64,000 nt of DNA from Polynucleobacter sp. MWH-UH23A. GTDB taxonomy: Bacteria; Pseudomonadota; Gammaproteobacteria; Burkholderiales; Burkholderiaceae. Below are positions 34,718 to 41,794 of the stretch, in pieces (positions within the stretch are counted from its first letter, which is position 1; every line of letters starts with the position of its first letter). The stretch spans positions 310,001 through 374,000 of the forward strand of contig NZ_CP099572.1 of NCBI RefSeq assembly GCF_040409805.1, written 5' to 3'. The translations under genes were made by a program, and so were the position numbers. The notes under the pieces are model-generated. The model was given only the letters and a program-made list of their open reading frames with translations. It ran no database searches and was not told where the DNA came from.

Positions 34718-36664
34718 CTATTTTACAGATCTTTCACTTTTTACCAAAGGCTGTATTTTTTCTAAAATTTTAAGTGCTCCTGTTGGGCTAATATGTTCTT
34801 TATCAATATAAAGGGATTGGCCGATATCAGTTTTATAGGCGCATTTACTTTCGTCGCAGAAAATATGGATAGGATCATATATTACTAACGATGGATTGAG
34901 AAGATGAATCTGATTGATCGCCTGCAGATATTGCATTCTTTGATTTTTAAAATCTTGAACATTAATTTCACATTCTGATTGATTGGTGAATTTTATTAAC
35001 CTTTCGCAGTCGGCCGGTGTTTTTTTGAGCGGTGGCACATCAATGATGTAGACAACTTTTTTCCCTAATTTTTGAAAAGCGTTAATTAATGAGCTATTAC
35101 CCTGAATAAAAGCTTCTAACTCAGATATAGCCTTATTGTTGGCTAGGTATTTAGACTGGGTATTTTCTGATACGGATGGCATCTTATTCGTTATCAGGAT
35201 TGTTTTAATTGTGGAAGTTTTTTTTGCTGCCTCTATTGCTGAATTAGCTATTTGATCGCAATAGTTCCCATGCTTTTCAAAAGGATTTGCTGTATAAGAA
35301 AAATAAGGATAGAGGTAGCATGAGTTGCCGGCAATAATTGCAGCAGATAAGTTTGGAGAATTTAATAATGGGGTAAACAGCGACACGGCATGGCTATCCC
35401 CAATAATTAGTAACTCCGGCTCCGGTGAGTTGGAAAGGCATATTTCTTCGCTGATAGGGGCATGTTGGAGGATGAGTTGGCAGCTTTTATTTGATTTGTT
35501 TGCTTTTGCAATTTCCCCAAAATTTATTGATTTGAAAGGCACATTTAAATGCCTGCTGGGTGCCCCATTGCTAAAATAAAAATAGGCGCCGCAAGCAGCT
35601 ACAAGCATTAGTAAGATCGATAAAAAAACAGCAACAAATTTACCTTTTATATTGACAATATTTCTTTCGATTATGTGAAAAGTGAATATTGCCATGACGA
35701 TAGAGAAAGCCGCTACCATCAGTAAATGCAATGTACTCAGAGATTCGCTGATATAAGTCTTTGCAAGCGCAAGTAATGGCCAGTGCCATAAATACAGTGG
35801 ATAGCTGATTAAGCCAAAATAAACAAGGGGTTTTGTAGATAAAAAATATTGATTGATCAATCCTTTGGGGCCATGAGAGATCAATAGCGTTGCCCCAAGA
35901 GCTGGAAGAAGGGCGACCATACCTGGAAAATTAGATTCTTTATTAGTAATAAAAAGCCCCAAAATTATTAGGGCACTACCTATCAGGGATCTGGAATTAG
36001 CAAAAAACGTCCAATTTACATTTTTCCAAGAGGTATAAGCTAACAAAGATCCCAGCAATAGCTCCCAAGCTCTAGTTGCTAATAGAAAGAAGTTTTCAAT
36101 AGGGTATGGTTTGACTAGAAAAATATTTAATAAAAATGATGCAAGCATGCAAATTAAAATAATGGGAAGAATTCTCTTTTTTATGCATAGCATTACGATG
36201 GGGGGCCATAATAAGTAAAACTGCTCTTCTAGACTTAAGCTCCAAATATTTAATAAAATTTTCTGATGGCTTTGATTGAAATACGTGCTTTCAGACATGT
36301 AAAGAAAGTTCTCAATGAATATTGATGCGCCTAAAATATGTTTACCAAGATATCTAAGCTCATTTGCAAAAAGTGTCACATATCCAATAATTGCCACAAA
36401 AAGCAATACAAATATTAGGGCGGGGAATAATCTTCGTATTCTTCGAATATAGAAACTTTTCAGGGTAAATAAATTATTTTCAGCTTCATGAAAAATAATT
36501 AATGTAATTAGATAGCCTGATATAACAAAAAAAATATCAACACCAATAAAGCCGCCAGGAACTCTATTGGGAAAGAGGTGGAAAAGCAAGACCGAAATAA
36601 CGGCAACTGCTCTTAAGCCATCAATATCGGGTCTATATGGGATGTGGGCAGAACCTCTCTTCAT
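34718..36664 (-). CDS. OafA/YrhL-type acyltransferase with C-terminal SGNH domain
   Basis: A 648-residue membrane acyltransferase. The N-terminal ~370 residues are an acyltransferase-3 domain of about ten helices, opening with YRPDIDGLRAVAVISVLLFH, where the R/H motif contacts the acyl donor. The rest is a periplasmic SGNH domain with LLIIGDSHAVSLF (nucleophile Ser) near 410 and DKEHISPTGA (catalytic Asp-His) near 625. Such fusions, including OafA, move acetyl groups across the inner membrane onto O-antigen sugars. Its place beside wzz makes the glycan of this island the likely acceptor. It is AT-rich like the island. Confidence 0.87.
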   Translation of the reverse strand: MKRGSAHIPYRPDIDGLRAVAVISVLLFHLFPNRVPGGFIGVDIFFVISGYLITLIIFHEAENNLFTLKSFYIRRIRRLFPALIFVLLFVAIIGYVTLFANELRYLGKHILGASIFIENFLYMSESTYFNQSHQKILLNIWSLSLEEQFYLLWPPIVMLCIKKRILPIILICMLASFLLNIFLVKPYPIENFFLLATRAWELLLGSLLAYTSWKNVNWTFFANSRSLIGSALIILGLFITNKESNFPGMVALLPALGATLLISHGPKGLINQYFLSTKPLVYFGLISYPLYLWHWPLLALAKTYISESLSTLHLLMVAAFSIVMAIFTFHIIERNIVNIKGKFVAVFLSILLMLVAACGAYFYFSNGAPSRHLNVPFKSINFGEIAKANKSNKSCQLILQHAPISEEICLSNSPEPELLIIGDSHAVSLFTPLLNSPNLSAAIIAGNSCYLYPYFSYTANPFEKHGNYCDQIANSAIEAAKKTSTIKTILITNKMPSVSENTQSKYLANNKAISELEAFIQGNSSLINAFQKLGKKVVYIIDVPPLKKTPADCERLIKFTNQSECEINVQDFKNQRMQYLQAINQIHLLNPSLVIYDPIHIFCDESKCAYKTDIGQSLYIDKEHISPTGALKILEKIQPLVKSERSVK

Positions 36665-36722
36665 TAAGGGAATTATGCATTAAGCTAATCACTCGCCCCT
36701 TAAATTTTAACTATTTTGTACC

Positions 36723-37418
36723 CTACCTAATCGCCAACCTCACACACTGCTGTAATGCCCTATGCCGTAGCATCCTTCTAGGCATCTTTTGCCATAGCTC
36801 ATGGCTATTGCGTACTTCTACAAAGTACTCCCTAACAGTAATAGGCATTAATCGATCTCTTCTATAAATAGAGCACTCTATCCATTCAGGCACTCCTTCT
36901 ACTAGGGTATCTGCTTGATTAAATACCAGGCCATTAAATTGATGATGTTCATTGAGTAACCTAGAACACCCATCAATACTAATAAAGACTTGCCAATGAC
37001 CATCCTCATATTGGGTAAAGCCTATTTCATCTTTTAAGGGATCTAAATACCAGTGCTGCATAGTCCGTAGTAATGACAAAATAGTCCTAGCCGGCACTTC
37101 AATCTGCAAATCAACCCAAGCTTTGAGCTCTGCCTCACTAATCTCTAAATGAGATGCTGCACCAGCAATCTCTTTGGCAATGAGTTCATGAAAGATGCCA
37201 ATAGCCTCTGATAAATTTGATTTAGGCTCTTTCGGTGAGGCTGGCTTATCACTACCAAACTGAACAGTTCGTATATTGCCAGTTTGGCTATCAGCCTCAA
37301 ATGGCAGATCCTCTTTGATCTCAAGTAGATTAGTTTCTTGCTTTTCCAGCAGCTCTTTTAAGGCATGGCTACGTTTACCAGATCTATTGGCACTCACTTT
37401 GCTACTAGCAGTTTTCAT
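36723..37418 (-). CDS. RecT/Red-beta-family single-strand annealing protein
   Basis: From ATG 37418, 231 residues; GGGGGA six bases ahead makes this the best start, although TTG 37478 and ATG 37463 are also in frame. The last ~120 residues follow lambda Beta closely in order: YLDPLKDEIGF, ISIDGCSRLLNEHHQF, ECSIYRRDR, PITVREYF, then RMLRHRALQQCVRLA. The first ~90 residues are charged and not recognisable. It ends just after RLAIR, without the C-terminal extension that in Beta contacts SSB and the exonuclease. Such proteins anneal complementary single strands in phage recombination. It is downstream of, and probably co-transcribed with, the YqaJ nuclease gene. Confidence 0.83.
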   Translation of the reverse strand: MKTASSKVSANRSGKRSHALKELLEKQETNLLEIKEDLPFEADSQTGNIRTVQFGSDKPASPKEPKSNLSEAIGIFHELIAKEIAGAASHLEISEAELKAWVDLQIEVPARTILSLLRTMQHWYLDPLKDEIGFTQYEDGHWQVFISIDGCSRLLNEHHQFNGLVFNQADTLVEGVPEWIECSIYRRDRLMPITVREYFVEVRNSHELWQKMPRRMLRHRALQQCVRLAIR

Positions 37419-37490
37419 CTTAGATCCCCCCATTCTTTCATTTTGCTGGTTTAATGACTTCATCACTTCATTGCTCAATTGCTTATTGAC

Positions 37491-38429
37491 TTAACCATTA
37501 ATCGACTTCACCACCAAGCGCCGACTGTTCTGAACCGGGATCTTGTAGGCGCTAGTAATCTGCGGATGCTCTAGTTCTAGGCGTTTGCTATCTAATCTAA
37601 ATGAGGGTTTTGGTGCTTTCCAAGTAGCCAGAACCTTTCCTTGGTAGGTAAGTGTTTCTGCTTTCCCCATCTGGTTCATGATGTTTTGCTTAATAGAAGA
37701 AATCTCTTCTTCTCGAACTTCAATCTCACCATTAAGGATCTGCAGTCTCTTGGCAAGCTCTAGGGTTTCTTCCTTGGCGTCAACACTCATACTGGAATCT
37801 CCTTTGCTAAAGAGCGTTTGGCAGTCAGCTTCACTTTGCGGGGGAGGTGGTATGTCTTTAAGAACATGCTCATTCCAAAAGTGCATTGCCTTGGCAATAA
37901 TCAGCTTTTCTAAGTCTTTATCCCTGGTGATCTCATAGATCCGAAAGTCACTATTACCAAAGAGCACTGCTAGATCCACTCTAGCAAGATTGGTAATAGC
38001 CATATACCAAACGCATTGACATAGGTAACTCATTGGTACCTCATCAGAACCTACTTCGCCCCAGTCGCTAGAGGTAAATGGGCTAGCTGTTTTGCACTCT
38101 AGGATTCGGGTAGGAGATTTATCTTGATCGGCACTTAATACAAAGCGATCAATATGTGCGCTCATAAATGAGTGGTGAGGGTGGATATGCGCGGATTCAT
38201 CATGAAGAAGCTCAAAACCCGTTGCGCGTGAATACTCGTTAGCCACAAAACTTTCAGCAAAGTTACCAAAGCGCAGTGGCAATGAGTCTGCCTTCTTAGC
38301 TTCTTTCCCTGTCTTTTCCATCCAGACCTCCAACGGGGTCTTAAAGCGGGAAAGACCCAAAATGGCCCCAATATCGGAGCCACCTATATATTTAGTGCGA
38401 TCTACGCTAAAATCTTGATTAATAAGCAT
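37491..38429 (-). CDS. YqaJ-family (lambda exonuclease-like) viral recombinase nuclease
   Basis: A 312-residue PD-(D/E)xK nuclease of the YqaJ type. GGSDIGAILGLSRFKTPLEVW near 16-36 is the family opening and LRFGNFAESFVANEY near 51 follows. HIDRF supplies an acidic metal ligand, ILECKTA is the E-x-K catalytic strand, and SYLCQCVWYMAIT is the Q-x-x-x-Y helix. A C-terminal ~100 residues includes a coiled-coil-like stretch (EEISSIKQNIMNQM). The enzyme resects DNA ends 5' to 3' and feeds the annealing protein encoded next. The start ATG has AAAGGAC ahead of it. No other phage genes surround it. Confidence 0.85.
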   Translation of the reverse strand: MLINQDFSVDRTKYIGGSDIGAILGLSRFKTPLEVWMEKTGKEAKKADSLPLRFGNFAESFVANEYSRATGFELLHDESAHIHPHHSFMSAHIDRFVLSADQDKSPTRILECKTASPFTSSDWGEVGSDEVPMSYLCQCVWYMAITNLARVDLAVLFGNSDFRIYEITRDKDLEKLIIAKAMHFWNEHVLKDIPPPPQSEADCQTLFSKGDSSMSVDAKEETLELAKRLQILNGEIEVREEEISSIKQNIMNQMGKAETLTYQGKVLATWKAPKPSFRLDSKRLELEHPQITSAYKIPVQNSRRLVVKSING

Positions 38430-38451
38430 TTTTTGTCCTTTATATAATATA

Positions 38452-38480
38452 AATTACTAGTTAATTAGTAATTATTACTA
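38452..38480. promoter_or_regulatory. Triple ATTACTA operator-like array in divergent promoter
   Basis: Three copies of one heptamer alternate in orientation: ATTACTA (38453-38459), TAGTAAT (38466-38472) and ATTACTA (38474-38480). The first two form an inverted repeat with 8-bp arms and a 6-bp spacer, and the last two a palindrome with a 1-bp spacer. The array fills the 70-bp gap between the nuclease gene (minus strand) and the HTH gene (plus strand), overlapping candidate AT-rich -10 elements. This is the expected place and shape for the HTH protein's own operator. Confidence 0.65.
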
Positions 38481-38499
38481 ATAATATAGCAAATATAAC

Positions 38500-38736
38500 T
38501 TGATTACAAGTGATCAAATACGTGCCGCGCGAGCTCTACTGAGATGGAGTGGCAAAGACTTGGCTGAGAAGACCGGTTTGGGTTTTTCGACCCTGATGCG
38601 TTTGGAGGTCCTTGAGGGTGTACCAAGCGCGCAAGCAAAAACTTTGGAGACTATTCAGAAGGTTTTTGAAAGGGCGGGGGTTGAATTCATCGGCACACCT
38701 GAGAGTGGGGCAGGGGTGAGGTGGCGCCACAAATGA
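38500..38736 (+). CDS. Small XRE-type HTH transcriptional regulator
   Basis: A 78-residue helix-turn-helix protein almost entirely made of the DNA-binding domain: QIRAARALLRWSGKDLAEKTGL, then FSTLMRLEVLEGVPSAQAKTL, the recognition helix and following turn of the Cro/C1 fold. The start appears to be TTG at 38500; there is no Shine-Dalgarno sequence, so leaderless or weak translation is possible. It is divergent from the nuclease-annealing pair and next to the ATTACTA array, which suggests it represses that operon and itself. It resembles small phage and plasmid regulators. Confidence 0.72.
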   Translation: MITSDQIRAARALLRWSGKDLAEKTGLGFSTLMRLEVLEGVPSAQAKTLETIQKVFERAGVEFIGTPESGAGVRWRHK

Positions 38737-38769
38737 CGCTAATTAAGTTTCCTATAAAGACTGACCACA

Positions 38770-39753
38770 ATGAGAATTAAATTCATACCACTAATCTTTT
38801 TGATTGCGGTGTTTGGTTGCACCCCTTTGCCACTAGTTCAAACGCAGAAAAAAATTGAGCCCTATCAAGATGCAAATGCATATTCGCAGGGCAATTGGAT
38901 TGTTTTGGCTCAATCTTCAAGTAAGGATTGGTACTACGACCCCTCAACACTCTCAAAAGATGATGAAGGAATGATTCTTTTTTGGTCTTACTGGGTCCCC
39001 AAATCTGTGGCTACAAACACCAATTTATCGATCGACCAAAAGGCTGTACCCGGCGGTCCTGCGCAAGAGCAAGTGAATGATCCTAGTTTGAAAAATCCTC
39101 CATTTAACTCCAAAATATACGGCCCCTATCTACAAAAGATCGATTGTTTTACGAATTTTCATTCATCTGAGAGTCTGATAGATGGTAGTTGTGATTTAAG
39201 CGAAGCGCCTGCAGAGGCTCAAAGTGCAATCATAAAAGTCACCATTGACTGCTGGAGAAAGGTCAAACCTAAAACAGCTATCGCCTTTATTGAAAACAGA
39301 GTTTGCGGCAGAAAGTTTCCGATGGATACCATTCGCAATTATTTTTTATTTCAGGATCAAGAAGTGTCTTCACCCTCTAAAAAAGCGGGCTCCTCTGAAT
39401 CTACAAGCTCTCTTGGTGATGGCGCAGTGAAGAAATTGCCAGAGGCAAAAAATCGTCCTAGCGAACTGTTTTATGAAGTAGTGAATAACGAATACATCGT
39501 GATCGATGCTAAAAAGAATGTGCGGGAAATGCGCATTTCTAGTTATTTTTTAGATAAAAATCTCTCCCCTAGGCAAAATTATCTCTATAGGGCGAGCTGT
39601 AGCGAGAAAGTGGATCATCTTTACCCGCTAGGAAAAAGTGCTGGTCCTATGCGCGCCATTGGCGCTCCTACTTCCTTATCTGGCGTAGCTTTTAACCGGA
39701 TTTGTGCCGATCATGGCAAATACATGACCCAGGTAACGCGATTCACGCCCTAG
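38770..39753 (+). CDS. Putative lipoprotein, surface-adhesin E-like
   Basis: A 327-residue secreted protein. The first 17 residues form a lipoprotein signal with the lipobox VFGC, Cys17 being the lipidated residue. The next part, WIVLAQSSSKDWYYDPSTL followed by MILFWSYWVPK, resembles the surface-adhesin protein E fold, in which a W...YYD...V.W pattern recurs. A second, more distant repeat may lie in the last third, around VVNNEYIVIDAKKNV. A Ser-rich linker (~200-225) separates the halves. Function unknown; membrane anchoring is likely. It has its own leader region 33 bp after the HTH gene. Confidence 0.65.
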   Translation: MRIKFIPLIFLIAVFGCTPLPLVQTQKKIEPYQDANAYSQGNWIVLAQSSSKDWYYDPSTLSKDDEGMILFWSYWVPKSVATNTNLSIDQKAVPGGPAQEQVNDPSLKNPPFNSKIYGPYLQKIDCFTNFHSSESLIDGSCDLSEAPAEAQSAIIKVTIDCWRKVKPKTAIAFIENRVCGRKFPMDTIRNYFLFQDQEVSSPSKKAGSSESTSSLGDGAVKKLPEAKNRPSELFYEVVNNEYIVIDAKKNVREMRISSYFLDKNLSPRQNYLYRASCSEKVDHLYPLGKSAGPMRAIGAPTSLSGVAFNRICADHGKYMTQVTRFTP

Positions 39754-40147
39754 CGCTCTACAAGAGGGCAAGATCTGGTTATTTCTTGCCTTCTGCCAAT
39801 TTAAAAGCGTTCTTGTTTCGTATGAAGTTTTGCAAAAAAGACTTCTAAGAAGAGCTTATCCAACACACCAAAAGATCTGTTGGTGTGTTTACCTAAATCA
39901 ACACCCGCTTTGTAATGCTGATAATTTTTTTAGGCGCTTGAGCTTTGCAATTTTTTTAAAAGCCAGTAAAATTGAATTGTGGTTCGCTTTTTACAAGAGC
40001 ATCAATTATTTTCTGTTGGTGGTATTTGAGTGGCAGACAGTCCATTTAAAAACAGAAAATCAAAGCAATAGGCACACAATCTATTGTTCCTTGTAACAAG
40101 TTGCAAAATAAAAACCATTGCAATATCCACCGACAAAACGGTGAGCA
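39754..40147. other. Intergenic stretch without a convincing gene
   Basis: About 390 bp with stops in all frames and no open frame that looks like a protein. It contains a perfect 10-bp inverted repeat at 39862-39889 and a weaker GGCAAGA/TCTTGCC pair just after the lipoprotein gene. Nothing else was recognised. Confidence 0.5.
39862..39889. terminator. Hairpin, possible weak terminator of the lipoprotein gene
   Basis: Arms AACACACCAA and TTGGTGTGTT are perfectly complementary over 10 bp around an 8-base loop. Only a short T-run (TTT) follows on the plus strand, so an intrinsic terminator role is possible but weak. It sits about 110 bp after the lipoprotein stop. Confidence 0.4.
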
Positions 40148-40264
40148 CCCTTGACAACTCAAGGGGCAGTAAATCGCTCGGACATGAGCGGGCAGTAAAG
40201 CCCACCGGACATGGTGGTTTTACCTGACAAGAGGTAAATGTTTGCAAGCGGACGGCTTTGCAAA
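40148..40264 (+). repeat. Array of five hairpins with a shared GAC loop motif
   Basis: Five stem-loops follow one another at 40148-40165, 40175-40190, 40202-40217, 40219-40238 and 40241-40264. Their stems differ (CCCTTG, CGCTC, CCACC, TTTACCT, TTTGCAAGC), but every loop region contains GAC next to the 5' arm: TTGACAACT, GGACAT, GGACAT, TGACAAG, GGACG. GGGCAGTAAA precedes hairpins 2 and 3 with a 26-bp period. Stem changes are compensatory, as in CGCTC/GAGCG against CCACC/GGTGG. It could be a structured RNA leader, a protein-binding array, or the subterminal repeats of a decayed insertion sequence. Confidence 0.6.
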
Positions 40265-40329
40265 TGTGTGATAGCCCAGTGTCGTTTCTGATAAACGAAA
40301 AAACACAGTAGTACCAGTCGTAATGGTTT

Positions 40330-40497
40330 GTGGTAGCCAATCCTATTGCAATTGGAATCGAGATTGCGCATACCTTCGCTAATGGCTTTTTGCTAGTTCA
40401 TGAGGGTGAGTTGCAAGTCAATTTCAATAGCGCAAGCCTGGCTGCAATAGCCAATACGCTGGCAATCGTACAAGCGCTTTGGACCTCTTCAATATGA
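40330..40497 (+). CDS. Possible 55-residue small ORF, maybe a transposon remnant
   Basis: An open frame from GTG 40330 to TGA 40497, just after the hairpin array. The product reads IGIEIAHTFANGFLLVHEGE then SASLAAIANTLAIVQAL, with the alternation expected of folded protein rather than random sequence. The shape (IEI, then NG, then an LAAI helix) loosely recalls the C-terminal end of IS66-type TnpA proteins, but this is weak. There is no clear ribosome-binding site. It could be a genuine small gene, a relic, or chance. Confidence 0.3.
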   Translation: MVANPIAIGIEIAHTFANGFLLVHEGELQVNFNSASLAAIANTLAIVQALWTSSI

Positions 40498-40552
40498 AGT
40501 GGGTTAAGGCATGACCAATTAATTGATCCCTAAACGGGAAAAAGGAGTAGAT

Positions 40553-41521
40553 ATGGCAGCAAACAATAGTACAGAAGTGAGCACAAAAGCAAAGACGAAA
40601 GTAAGCGCAAACAGCGGTGCACCAGCAGTCGATGGGGTCAAAGCCCATAGCCAAACGGGCCCGAAAAGTATTGCCGGCAAAAATCGCTCGCGCTGGAATG
40701 CGCTGAAAGATGGGGCAAGCGCCAAAAGTTCAGTTCTACCCTTTGAGGATGAAAGGCTGTATCGACGGCATATTCGGGAGGTAGAGAGGGCCCTTGCTCC
40801 AGCAAATTACGTTGAAGCGCAATTGGTGCGAGAGTATGCCGAAGGGCTGTGGCGCATCACGCGTCATGAAAAACGTGGGGTCTATGAGCGCGAAAAAATT
40901 CTCGAGCGCATTACAGCGCCGATGGTAGCCGATATGTTGGGTTTAGATGAGCGCTATATTGCCCGCGCTCCAGCGTTTTTAACGAATCTCAAACACAAAA
41001 TTGCCAAGCGCGATGCTACCCATGCCAGCGAGCTGTTACTGCTATACCGACATTTGCAAGAGAACGCAAAAGGCATTGGCAACTTTCAGATGGTCTGGGC
41101 GCAATATCAAAATCTCTTTCGGGCGCTTAGTGCGTATTTGCAGCAGATTCAACCGGGCTCAACTACGGTCGTCAATGGATTAGACCAAGGCTTAAATCTG
41201 GCTTGGCAGCAAAAGCCTGAAGTGCTCCTCAAATGGTTAGATCAGTTTGCTACCCATTTATTTTATGTGGCTAACTTTGAGCAATTTAAGCCAACGATAC
41301 GGGTGTGGATGGAGAGTTGGTTCTTTTTGCAAAAAACTGAGATGCGGCGCCTAGAGCGTGATGATCAGATTGTGCTCAAAGAGCGCAATCACGTGCACTC
41401 GCTATTGGATCGGATTGTGCGTATTCGTAAAAGTCAGGTGTATGGCAATTGCAATGCCAAAGCCATAGCTAGTGTGAGCGCTGCCAATCAGGAGGTGTTT
41501 ATAAAAAACGAAATGGCATAA
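40553..41521 (+). CDS. Hypothetical protein with GPKxxxGKxRSRWNALKxG motif
   Basis: A 322-residue soluble protein from ATG 40553; AAAGGAG at 40542-40548 fixes this start over a GTG/ATG further upstream. An Ala/Lys/Ser-rich disordered leader of about 25 residues is followed by the motif TGPKSIAGKNRSRWNALKDG, which I associate with an unnamed, widely scattered protein family whose function I do not know. The rest is mostly helical and basic (YRRHIREVERAL, YAEGLWRITRHEKRG, RIVRIRKSQVY), suggesting nucleic-acid contact. There is no signal peptide or membrane segment. It lies between two structured non-coding regions, which could mean a mobile or RNA-associated unit. Confidence 0.6.
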   Translation: MAANNSTEVSTKAKTKVSANSGAPAVDGVKAHSQTGPKSIAGKNRSRWNALKDGASAKSSVLPFEDERLYRRHIREVERALAPANYVEAQLVREYAEGLWRITRHEKRGVYEREKILERITAPMVADMLGLDERYIARAPAFLTNLKHKIAKRDATHASELLLLYRHLQENAKGIGNFQMVWAQYQNLFRALSAYLQQIQPGSTTVVNGLDQGLNLAWQQKPEVLLKWLDQFATHLFYVANFEQFKPTIRVWMESWFFLQKTEMRRLERDDQIVLKERNHVHSLLDRIVRIRKSQVYGNCNAKAIASVSAANQEVFIKNEMA

Positions 41522-41637
41522 AGTCCTTTGTATTCAAGCGCTTACTCAATACGCCAGTCAGTAAAAAAGCAACTTGAACATGATTTTTTGATCGTTTTTT
41601 TTGGCCTTGTATGTTGTAAACGCAGTTAGTTGTTTGC

Positions 41638-41678
41638 ATGCTTTGCTACTGCGAAGCATTGCGGTTCTTTAACAATTT
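41638..41678 (+). promoter_or_regulatory. Orphan boxB hairpin plus boxA, rRNA-leader-like antitermination site
   Basis: A 9-bp stem, ATGCTTTGC / GCGAAGCAT with a TACT loop (41638-41659), is followed after four bases by GTTCTTTAACAATTT (41664-41678). The latter differs little from the rrn leader boxA, CTCTTTAACAATTT in E. coli. BoxB hairpin then boxA is the order found in rRNA leaders, where NusB and S10 bind boxA to prevent Rho termination. No rRNA gene follows; the next gene is on the opposite strand. Confidence 0.6.
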
Positions 41679-41689
41679 GTGAACAGAGT

Positions 41690-41760
41690 TTGCAAGCCCT
41701 AGGTGATTAATGGCCTGGAGCTTGCAAGAGGCGAGGCATGCCGCTCAAATGCGGCGATGC
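41690..41760 (+). other. Two further stable hairpins after the boxA-like site
   Basis: The first pairs TTGCAAGC (41690-41697) with GCTTGCAA (41720-41727), with an inner AGG/CCT pairing. The second pairs GCATGCCGC (41736-41744) with GCGGC-G-ATGC (41751-41760), one base bulged. Neither is followed by a T-run. The 10-mer GTTTGCAAGC at 41688 also occurs at 40240 in the fifth hairpin of the upstream array. Together with the boxA-like site they suggest a structured RNA. Confidence 0.5.
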
Positions 41761-41794
41761 TCTGAAAGTGGAAGCAAGGAATTGGGAATGTGTT

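Noticed and set aside
40148..40264. CRISPR array
   Set aside because: The repeats are short hairpins with variable stems and constant loops, without identical repeats or spacer structure, and no cas genes are nearby.
40002..40371. Minus-strand open frames (112 and 70 codons) across the hairpin array
   Set aside because: Composition rich in Cys, Pro and Ser with no motif; the reading frames follow from the repeats themselves. Such frames commonly arise over insertion-sequence ends.
41664..41790. Start of an rRNA operon after the boxA-like site
   Set aside because: No 16S 5' sequence or any rRNA motif follows; the next gene is a convergent antiporter.
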